From positions 153,339 to 217,338 of the forward strand of contig UPXV01000001.1 of NCBI GenBank assembly GCA_900538465.1: DNA of 64,000 bases, written 5' to 3'. Below the pieces are notes generated by a model, which saw only the letters and a list, made by a program, of their open reading frames with translations, made no database searches and was not told where the DNA came from. Positions within the stretch are counted from its first letter, which is position 1, and each line of letters begins with the position of its first letter. Below, in pieces: positions 33,636 through 40,192 of this stretch. Source of the stretch: an uncultured Erysipelotrichaceae bacterium (GTDB taxonomy: Bacteria > Bacillota_I > Bacilli_A > Erysipelotrichales > Coprobacillaceae). Position numbers and translations under genes: made by a program.

Positions 33636-33800
33636 TTAATCACGCCATTCAATATTTAAAAGTCTTGGAATTGAAATGCGCCCTTTCTTTGATTTCCAAA
33701 TCTTATAAATTCCAGCGCCAAGCATTAAATAGAATAAAGCTGTTCCAATAAGTGAACCTCCCTGAATTGTACATTGTTCTCGTAATGATAATTCTTTCAT
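33636..33800 (-). CDS. Small peptide with double-glycine-type leader
   Basis: 54 residues from MKELSLREQCTIQGG (ATG 33800, AAGGAAGG upstream). The first 15 residues have the shape of bacteriocin and pheromone leaders cut by C39-peptidase ABC exporters: L-S-x-x-E-x-x-x-I-x-G-G. The remainder, SLIGTALFYLMLGAGIYKIW then SKKGRISIPRLLNIEWRD, has a hydrophobic, glycine-containing helix followed by a basic tail, as in class II bacteriocins. No exporter, immunity gene or partner peptide is adjacent; valS and the SpoIIB-like gene flank it. Assignment is by motif only; a small membrane protein with a chance Gly-Gly is the alternative. Confidence 0.6.
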   Translation of the reverse strand: MKELSLREQCTIQGGSLIGTALFYLMLGAGIYKIWKSKKGRISIPRLLNIEWRD

Positions 33801-33847
33801 AAATATCCTTCCTTTCAAACAGCCCCCTCACTATATATATACAAAGA

Positions 33848-33881
33848 TTTTTTTCATTTTTCTTCTCAAAAATGAAAAAAA
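33848..33881. repeat. Perfect 14-bp A/T inverted repeat
   Basis: TTTTTTTCATTTTT (33848-33861) and its exact complement (33868-33881) with a six-base loop, between valS and the small peptide gene. It overlaps the end of the valS terminator and may act as a second, bidirectional terminator. Confidence 0.6.
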
Positions 33882-33906
33882 GTGAAATTTTTTTTATTTC
33901 ACTTTT
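33868..33906 (-). terminator. Intrinsic terminator of valS
   Basis: AAAAGTGAAAT/ATTTCACTTTT 11-bp stem (33896-33906 with 33878-33888) overlapping the valS stop, followed by TTTCATTTTT on the minus strand. Confidence 0.8.
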
Positions 33907-36523
33907 ACATATTGGCTAATTTTTCTTTTACAGCCTCATATTTTGATTGATAATCAGCTAATTTTGCTTTTTCTGCTTCCACTTTAGCTGCTGGAGCTTT
34001 ATTGACAAAATTTGGATTAGATAACATTCCTGTACAACGTTTAATTTCTCCTTCAAGTTTCTTTAACTCATCTTGAAGTTTTTGTTTCTCAGCTTCTAAA
34101 TCAATATAATCACCAAGCTCAATAATTAAGGCATTTCCACCTTTAATCATTTCCGTTGCAACATTGTTTGAAGTTTCTACATTATATCCAATACAAATTG
34201 CATGACACAATTTATAGATATATGGTGTTAAACCACTTAGCAATGTTTCTAATTCATTATCTTTTGTTTGAACACTGTAAGCAATCTCAATTGCATTTTT
34301 AATGACATATTGAGCACGCATATTTCTAATTCCTTTGATAATATCAATTAAGTATTGGAATTGGTCATGAATTTTTTCATTATCAAAGCGATGATCAACT
34401 TGTGGCCATGAAGAAATACAAATAGATTCTTCTAAATGAGGAATAGATTGATAAATTTCTTCCGTCACAAATGGCATAAATGGATGTAATAATCTAACAA
34501 TCGCATTTAAAACATAAACCAAAGTATTTTGTGTTGCTTGTTTTTCAATACTGTTTTTGCTATTTAAATGAACTTTAGACAATTCAATATACCATGAACA
34601 GAAATCATCCCAAATAAAGTTATACAGTTCACTTCCAACATTAACAAATTCAAATTTATCCATATTTTCATCAACAGAAACAATCACATCATTTAAACGA
34701 CTTAAAATCCATTGATCAGATAAATTCAAATGTTCAAAAGTTAAATCTTCATATTTCATATCTTCATCAATATTCATCAAAACAAAACGTGCAGAGTTCC
34801 AAATTTTATTAATGAAATTCCATGAAGCTTCAAGTTTTTCAGGAATATATCTTAAATCCATTCCTGGAGTTGAATTGGTTGTTAAGAAGAAACGAAGTGT
34901 ATCAGCTCCATATTCATCAATAACATCCATTGGATCAACCCCATTACCTAAAGATTTAGACATCTTTCTTCCTTGTTCATCACGAATCAAACCATGAATT
35001 AAAACATCTTTAAATGGTCTTTCATGAGTAAATTCTAATGATTGGAAAATCATACGAGATACCCAGAAGAAAATAATATCATATCCAGTAACTAGTGTAT
35101 CAGTTGGGAAATAACGTTGAAATAACTCACTATCAGTATTTGGCCAACCCATTGTTGAAAATGGCCATAAAGCACTTGAAAACCACGTATCTAAGACATC
35201 TTCATCTTGTTTCCAGTTTTCTATATCTACTGGTGGATTCTTTCCAACATAAACTTCACCAGTTTCTTTGTGATACCAAGCAGGAACTTGATGTCCCCAC
35301 CACAATTGACGTGAAATACACCAATCTTCAATATTTTCCATCCATTGTTTAAAAGTCTTTTCAAAACGCCCAGGAACAAAATTGACTTTTGAATCTTCAT
35401 CTTGATTTGCAAGTGCTGCTTTTGCCAATGGTTTCATTTTTACAAACCATTGTTTTGACAAATAAGGTTCAACAATGGCATTGCTTCGTTCAGAATGTCC
35501 AACTTGATGCATATGTGTTTCAATATGATCAACCACATCGGCATCTTCAAAATCTTTAACCAAAGCTTCACGACATGCAAAACGATCCATACCCGCATAC
35601 TTACCACACATATCGTTCATTGTTCCATCATCATTCATACAAATAGGCATTTTTAAGTTATATTTTTTTGCTAAAGCAAAGTCATTTGGATCATGTGCAG
35701 GTGTACATTTCATAACTGCTGTTCCAAAACTCATATCAATATAACTATCAGCCATAATTGGTAATGCTTCTCCATTAGCTGGATTAATTGCATGTTTTCC
35801 TACCAAATGTGTATATCTTTCATCATCTGGATGAACAAAGATGGCTTGGTCAGCAAACATTGTTTCAGGACGAGTTGTCGCAATAACAAGTGTTTCATCT
35901 GTTTCCACAACTTTGTATTTGAAATAATACATATGCCCTTCAATTTCTTTATGAATAACTTCAATATTTGATAAAGCTGTTCTTTGTACAGGATCCCAGT
36001 TAATAATACGTTCACCTTGATATATCAAACCTTTTTCATAAAGAGTCACAAATACAGTTTTAACAGCTTCACTTAATCCTTCATCCAAAGTAAATCTTTC
36101 CTTTGAATAATCAAGTGATAATCCTAATTTTTCCCATTGACTTCTAATAATAGAAGCATATTCTTCTTTCCAAGACCATGCTTTTTCTAAGAATTTTTCA
36201 CGTCCTAAATCATAACGTGAAATTCCCTCTTCACGCATTCTTGCTTCTACTTTTGCTTGTGTTGCAATACCTGCATGATCCATTCCAGGCAACCATAAAG
36301 CATCATAGCCTTGCATTCTCTTATAACGAATAATCATATCTTGTAAAGTTGTATCCCAAGCATGTCCTAAGTGTAATTTCCCAGTTACATTAGGTGGTGG
36401 AATAACAATACTATATGGTTTTTTAGAAATATCTCCAGCTTCAAAATATTTTTTTTCAATCCAAGTTTTGTATTTTCCTTCTTCTACTTTCTTGTGATCA
36501 TATTTACTCGCTAGTTCCTTCAT
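33905..36523 (-). CDS. valS: Valine-tRNA ligase
   Basis: 872 residues from MKELASKYDHKKVEEGKY (ATG 36523, GGAG nine bases upstream); an ATG 15 bases earlier is possible. Class I synthetase: PPPNVTGKLHLGHAW (HIGH-type), KMSKS in GRKMSKSLGNG, the editing domain, TTNSTPGMDLRYI, and a C-terminal coiled-coil arm from about residue 805 (KQKLQDELKKLEGEIKRC). Start overlaps the preceding DUF4375-like gene by 20 bases. A T-box leader upstream of that gene controls both. Confidence 0.97.
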   Translation of the reverse strand: MKELASKYDHKKVEEGKYKTWIEKKYFEAGDISKKPYSIVIPPPNVTGKLHLGHAWDTTLQDMIIRYKRMQGYDALWLPGMDHAGIATQAKVEARMREEGISRYDLGREKFLEKAWSWKEEYASIIRSQWEKLGLSLDYSKERFTLDEGLSEAVKTVFVTLYEKGLIYQGERIINWDPVQRTALSNIEVIHKEIEGHMYYFKYKVVETDETLVIATTRPETMFADQAIFVHPDDERYTHLVGKHAINPANGEALPIMADSYIDMSFGTAVMKCTPAHDPNDFALAKKYNLKMPICMNDDGTMNDMCGKYAGMDRFACREALVKDFEDADVVDHIETHMHQVGHSERSNAIVEPYLSKQWFVKMKPLAKAALANQDEDSKVNFVPGRFEKTFKQWMENIEDWCISRQLWWGHQVPAWYHKETGEVYVGKNPPVDIENWKQDEDVLDTWFSSALWPFSTMGWPNTDSELFQRYFPTDTLVTGYDIIFFWVSRMIFQSLEFTHERPFKDVLIHGLIRDEQGRKMSKSLGNGVDPMDVIDEYGADTLRFFLTTNSTPGMDLRYIPEKLEASWNFINKIWNSARFVLMNIDEDMKYEDLTFEHLNLSDQWILSRLNDVIVSVDENMDKFEFVNVGSELYNFIWDDFCSWYIELSKVHLNSKNSIEKQATQNTLVYVLNAIVRLLHPFMPFVTEEIYQSIPHLEESICISSWPQVDHRFDNEKIHDQFQYLIDIIKGIRNMRAQYVIKNAIEIAYSVQTKDNELETLLSGLTPYIYKLCHAICIGYNVETSNNVATEMIKGGNALIIELGDYIDLEAEKQKLQDELKKLEGEIKRCTGMLSNPNFVNKAPAAKVEAEKAKLADYQSKYEAVKEKLANM

Positions 36524-37187
36524 CGTTGTCATCTCCATCTTCTAAATATTCTTCAGGAATTTCAGTATCATAAAAATCTTTTTTATGATCTAAAATATAA
36601 TTTGTAATTTTTTCATTTAAATTTGAAGTATTGACCATTGTTAAAAATTCATTAGTAAAATCTGAAAAATTATAACGAGAATATTCTCCCATTTCTGGAT
36701 CATTTTCATCATCTTCTTCATCATTTTCAATAATCTCAGCAAAACGTCTTGCTGCTCTCATTAAATCAGCAATATCATGAGCACCGACTTCTTCAAAAAT
36801 ATCCACAACAATAGGGACAAATGGACGTGTTGAAGGACTCAAGAAAAAGCTATGTAATGATCCTCCTTGTCCTTGTAAAGACATACTTACTTGATAAATT
36901 CCAAAAATCACTCTTTCACTGTTATTCATCTTTTCAAAATAATTTTCAAAATCTTCATCTTCTTTTCTCATACAATGAAATAATGCAGCTGCAGACACAT
37001 CATCTCTAGGACATGTATCAAACACACCAGGTTGAAGATAAGTGTACTTTTGTCTTTTTGCATCATACTCAGCTTGCATTTGAAGACGAATTTCTTTATT
37101 CTTTTTCACACGTTTTGCAAAGAAATAACCTAAAAAGACAAGTGTACCAATAAATAAAACCCACACCAAAATAATTTTCCAATCCAT
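36504..37187 (-). CDS. Membrane-anchored DUF4375-like protein under T-box control
   Basis: 227 residues from MDWKIILVWVLFIGTLVFLG (ATG 37187, seven bases after AGGAGG). One membrane helix (4-22), a basic stretch (KRVKKNKEIR), and a helical cytosolic domain. The stretch SERVIFGIYQVSMSLQGQGG then SLHSFFLSPSTRPFVPIVVD and VGAHDIADLMRAARRF matches the DUF4375/DMP19 pattern (E-R-x-x-x-x-I-Y-x-x-x-x-x-x-G-G-x-x-x-F-F). The C-terminus is acidic. Function unknown. It is the first gene after a valine T-box, upstream of and overlapping valS, so it is expressed when charged tRNA-Val is low. Confidence 0.6.
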   Translation of the reverse strand: MDWKIILVWVLFIGTLVFLGYFFAKRVKKNKEIRLQMQAEYDAKRQKYTYLQPGVFDTCPRDDVSAAALFHCMRKEDEDFENYFEKMNNSERVIFGIYQVSMSLQGQGGSLHSFFLSPSTRPFVPIVVDIFEEVGAHDIADLMRAARRFAEIIENDEEDDENDPEMGEYSRYNFSDFTNEFLTMVNTSNLNEKITNYILDHKKDFYDTEIPEEYLEDGDDNDEGTSE

Positions 37188-37202
37188 TTTCATTCCTCCT
37201 TC

Positions 37203-37418
37203 AATAAAAAAGAACATTCGCATAAGGACGAATGTTCGTGGTACCACCTTAATTCATATACATTACGTATATCTCTAAACTTTAACGCAGTTCTACGTGC
37301 TTCCCTACTTTATTTCAAGAAACATACTCCGAGGCTACCTTCCATTTCTTCTTCAATCTCTTTCCACCAACCAGAGACTCTCTAGATGAATACAAAATGT
37401 ACTCCTCCTCATCAACGT
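37203..37418 (-). promoter_or_regulatory. T-box leader (tRNA-Val) controlling the DUF4375-like gene and valS
   Basis: The minus strand has the T-box sequence GGTGGTACCACG (37237-37248), directly followed by the terminator GAACATTCG/CGAATGTTC (37229-37237 with 37212-37220) and TTTTTT. Upstream, AGAGAGTCTCTGGTTGGTGG and an AGTA-type segment fit stem I. The candidate specifier is GTA (37336-37338, in AAGGTAGCC), a valine codon. Uncharged tRNA-Val is expected to stabilise the antiterminator. The specifier was assigned by eye. Confidence 0.9.
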
Positions 37419-37424
37419 ACGTTT

Positions 37425-37453
37425 ATTTTAACAAAGCAAACATAAGATGTCAA
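37425..37453 (-). promoter_or_regulatory. Strong sigma-A promoter of the valS T-box transcript
   Basis: Minus-strand TTGACA (37448-37453), 17-bp spacer, TAAAAT (37425-37430). The -35 box directly abuts the stop codon of the upstream gene. Confidence 0.85.
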
Positions 37454-38359
37454 TTATAATTGGCCAATAAAGTTATGAATAGAGTCCAAATAATACAATA
37501 AACGTGATAATTTGATAATGTTTTCAATCTCATCATGACCATAATCAATGATAGGAACAATATTCATTAAACAACAAAGTAAGAGTTTTTCATCTTCTTT
37601 AATTTCAATTTTCTTAAAATAATATTCACTAAAACAATCCAAATCAAAGAGAATATCGGGTATTCTTTGATAAATATCAAAAAGATCATAAATAGGTAAA
37701 TCTATACACACATTATCAATTGACAAAAAAACTTTTTCTTTTAAAGAAATATGATCATAATCAAAATGCTTATAATTTAAACATACACGTATTTGATGAA
37801 AATCACGTGTATGTTCAATGTATTGTGATAAATATTGTCGTGAACTACAAAGAGCTTCATAGATCCGATAATAATTCATCACTAACATCCATTGACTAGG
37901 TGAACGCATTGCAATATTTTCAAAATTTTGAATCATTTGTTCATAATAAATAGAACGTTCATTAATAATTTTTAAAATATCATTTTGTAAAATTTCAAAA
38001 TATTGTTGATTCACCTTTGTGTAATAGAAACTATGGTAATGAAGATAAGCCAATGTTTCAAAATAAAACTTTATCTTCATCTCTTTTAATAATCCCTGAC
38101 TATTATCAATATAGGGCATCATATAAAAATATTGATTTTGATATGGTGTTAAGAGTTCATTGTTTTTATTTAAAAGAACGCTCACAAAGCATTGAATATG
38201 CAATGTTTCAATATATTCATAGATTTTTTCAATATGTTTATCTTTCACAATTTTTATAACATAATAGCCTTCTTGTGATTTGATTTTATAAACATTTTTA
38301 TTAATTTTAATAATTCCAATTGCTTGTAAGTGATAATAGTCAAATATCAAATCATTCAT
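37454..38359 (-). CDS. YsxE-like kinase-fold spore coat protein
   Basis: 301 residues. Aminoglycoside-phosphotransferase-like fold of the CotS/YsxE group: KIKSQEGYYVIKIVKDKH (ATP-binding sheet with Lys), MMPYIDNSQG (hinge), DFHQIRVCLNYKHFDYDHIS in part, and ILFDLDCFSEYYF. The catalytic loop H-x-D-x-x-x-x-N is degenerate (CLNYKHFD), so enzyme activity is doubtful, as in other coat-associated members. It follows a SpoVID-like gene and precedes valS exactly as spoVID-ysxE-valS in Bacillus; that synteny is the main support. ATG overlaps the spoVID-like stop (ATGA). Confidence 0.75.
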   Translation of the reverse strand: MNDLIFDYYHLQAIGIIKINKNVYKIKSQEGYYVIKIVKDKHIEKIYEYIETLHIQCFVSVLLNKNNELLTPYQNQYFYMMPYIDNSQGLLKEMKIKFYFETLAYLHYHSFYYTKVNQQYFEILQNDILKIINERSIYYEQMIQNFENIAMRSPSQWMLVMNYYRIYEALCSSRQYLSQYIEHTRDFHQIRVCLNYKHFDYDHISLKEKVFLSIDNVCIDLPIYDLFDIYQRIPDILFDLDCFSEYYFKKIEIKEDEKLLLCCLMNIVPIIDYGHDEIENIIKLSRLLYYLDSIHNFIGQL

Positions 38360-39081
38360 GAATAATATGGAACAATAACAATTGTCCCTTTGCTTAATGG
38401 ACGCTCATGATTATAATCTTTTAACTGATATTCATCAACTTGATAATGAGCAGCAATAGATTGATAACTATCCCCATCTTGCACAACATAAAGATAATAT
38501 GTTCCAATATCCTCATCATCTTCATCATCATCTATCGTTTTTTCAACAACTGCTTCTTGAGTTGGTTCTTGTCTTTTTTCAACAACACTAACAATATTTT
38601 CAACAATTGGAACCTCTAACACTTCTTCTGGTTCAACAGTTTTTATAACTTCCTGACTCACTTCTTCTTCACGCAATAGATTTTCAATTTCTAAAGCAAC
38701 ATCATCATCGCTTTTCTCTTCTCTAGGTAATGTTGTTTCAATGATACGATCTTCATCATCAAGAACACCATAAATACAAGCTTGAATGATTAAAGACAAG
38801 TTTCCATCACTTAAAGTATAATCAAAATCTTCAACTTTGACATGAAAATCACGCTTATCCGTTATCTTTTCAAATAAAGCCAAAATATCTAAATCAATTG
38901 ATTCATGAAAACTTTGTTTTGAATCCTGATTTTTATATTCACCATTAATCATAATACTTCCGACTGCTCGCATTCCTTGTGTTTCCATTTTATAACTTAT
39001 CGATTCATCAACAGAAATAGAAACCAATTCTTTTAATTGATGATGGACATCCACTAATTTTTTAAAATATATCTTTTGCAT
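38356..39081 (-). CDS. SpoVID-like spore morphogenesis protein with LysM domain
   Basis: 241 residues from MQKIYFKKLVDVHHQLKEL (ATG 39081, AGGAGGG five bases upstream). N-terminal beta-rich domain (about 1-120) resembling the SpoVID/CotE-interaction region, an acidic linker (about 125-190), and a C-terminal LysM domain (YYLYVVQDGDSYQSIAAHYQ, then LSKGTIVIVPYYS). SpoVID directs coat encasement of the forespore in Bacillus. It is much shorter than the Bacillus protein. A near-perfect sigma-E promoter and the neighbouring ysxE-valS support the call. Confidence 0.82.
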   Translation of the reverse strand: MQKIYFKKLVDVHHQLKELVSISVDESISYKMETQGMRAVGSIMINGEYKNQDSKQSFHESIDLDILALFEKITDKRDFHVKVEDFDYTLSDGNLSLIIQACIYGVLDDEDRIIETTLPREEKSDDDVALEIENLLREEEVSQEVIKTVEPEEVLEVPIVENIVSVVEKRQEPTQEAVVEKTIDDDEDDEDIGTYYLYVVQDGDSYQSIAAHYQVDEYQLKDYNHERPLSKGTIVIVPYYS

Positions 39082-39098
39082 ACTTTCCCTCCTATCAA

Positions 39099-39127
39099 AA
39101 TGTATGCAAAAAAATAAAGAATATGAA
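39099..39127 (-). promoter_or_regulatory. Sigma-E-type sporulation promoter of the spoVID-ysxE unit
   Basis: Minus-strand TTCATATT (39120-39127), 13-bp spacer, CATACATT (39099-39106): a full match to the Bacillus sigma-E consensus (KTCATATT, CATACAnT). No sigma-A hexamers fit. spoVID is sigma-E-dependent in Bacillus. Confidence 0.7.
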
Positions 39128-39150
39128 AAAAGAAGTTTATAACTTCTTTT
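39122..39150 (-). terminator. Intrinsic terminator of the PTS EIIB gene
   Basis: AAAAGAAGTT/AACTTCTTTT stem (39128-39137 with 39141-39150) with a three-base loop, overlapping the stop codon and followed by TTCATATT, which is also the sigma-E -35 element. Confidence 0.7.
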
Positions 39151-39445
39151 CAACTAAATCTATAGCTTGTTTTAAAACGGCTGCTCCATTCATCATGCCA
39201 TATTCACGCATACCAATATTTGCAACAGGAACACCAGGCGCTTCACTTTCTATTTTCTTTTGTGCATAGCGTACTTGAGGTCCTAATAAAATCACATCAG
39301 CTTTTTGAGCATTAGCTTTCACTTCATTTGCCCCAACTGCCCAAATATCAACCTCGATATTTTCTTCTTTAGCAGCCTTTTTCATTTTTTCTACTAGTAA
39401 ACTTGTTGACATCCCAGATGCACAACATAACATAATATTTATCAT
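39137..39445 (-). CDS. Stand-alone PTS EIIB component, lactose/cellobiose type
   Basis: 102 residues from MINIMLCCASGMSTSLLVEK (ATG 39445, eight bases after GGGGG). The phosphorylated cysteine lies in C-C-A-S-G-M-S-T-S; LLGPQVRYAQKKIE and DLVEKKL complete the EIIB Lac/Cel domain. EIIB passes phosphate from EIIA to sugar at EIIC. No EIIA or EIIC gene lies nearby, so it either serves a transporter encoded elsewhere or has a regulatory role. It occupies the place between engB and spoVID that the hem genes have in Bacillus. Confidence 0.92.
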   Translation of the reverse strand: MINIMLCCASGMSTSLLVEKMKKAAKEENIEVDIWAVGANEVKANAQKADVILLGPQVRYAQKKIESEAPGVPVANIGMREYGMMNGAAVLKQAIDLVEKKL

Positions 39446-39466
39446 AATCATTACCCCCTGTTAGCC

Positions 39467-39495
39467 ATTATACATCATTAGGAAATATTTGTTAA
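39467..39495 (-). promoter_or_regulatory. Promoter of the PTS EIIB gene
   Basis: Minus-strand TTAACA (39490-39495), 17-bp spacer, TATAAT (39467-39472). Confidence 0.7.
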
Positions 39496-39499
39496 GAAT

Positions 39500-40090
39500 T
39501 TATTTTTCGCATAATTTCAAAATAGCATCCCAAACATCATCTATTCCTGTTTTCTTTAAACTTGAGAATCTCACAAATTGATCATGAGGATCAAACTCTA
39601 AAGCCTCTTTAATTATTTTTTCATTCTTTTTTAAATCATTTCTTTTCAATTTATCTTCTTTTGTTGCAACAACAATAACTGGAATATCATAATATTTCGC
39701 ATATTGATACATTTCCTTATCATCATGTGTTGGCTTATGACGATAATCAACAATTAATACCAATCCTTTTAACGTATCACGTTCACGAAGATAAGTATCA
39801 ATCATATCACCAAAGCTTTCTTTAATCTTATCATTGACTTTCGCATATCCATAACCAGGAACATCTACCAAACGCAATTCATTATTAATATTAAAGAAAT
39901 TCAAAGTACGTGTTTTCCCTGGTGTCCCAGATACTTTGGCTAATTTACTGTATCCTGTAATTGTATTGATTAAACTTGATTTCCCAACGTTACTGCGTCC
40001 TGCCATACAAATCTCTGGCAAGTCATTGTCAGGCCATTGTGACTTCCATGCAGCGCACAAAACAAATTCTGCTTTATTAACTTTATACAT
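39500..40090 (-). CDS. engB: Ribosome biogenesis GTPase YsxC/EngB
   Basis: 196 residues from MYKVNKAEFVLCAAWKSQWP (ATG 40090, six bases after GAGGAGG). Single G domain: GRSNVGKSS (G1), TRTLNFF (G2), DVPGYGYAKV (G3) and TKEDKL (G4). Needed for maturation of the 50S subunit in the cytoplasm. It follows lon, as lonA-ysxC in Bacillus. Confidence 0.97.
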   Translation of the reverse strand: MYKVNKAEFVLCAAWKSQWPDNDLPEICMAGRSNVGKSSLINTITGYSKLAKVSGTPGKTRTLNFFNINNELRLVDVPGYGYAKVNDKIKESFGDMIDTYLRERDTLKGLVLIVDYRHKPTHDDKEMYQYAKYYDIPVIVVATKEDKLKRNDLKKNEKIIKEALEFDPHDQFVRFSSLKKTGIDDVWDAILKLCEK

Positions 40091-40163
40091 ATTCATCCTC
40101 CTCTATTATGACAATCTCTTATCAACTTTATTCATCTTAACATAAAAGTTTTAAAATAACTAG

Positions 40164-40192
40164 AAAAAATAGAGCCATAAATGACTCTATTT
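40164..40192 (-). terminator. Intrinsic terminator of lon
   Basis: AAATAGAG/CTCTATTT stem (40185-40192 with 40167-40174) overlapping the lon stop, followed by TTTCTAG on the minus strand. Confidence 0.7.
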
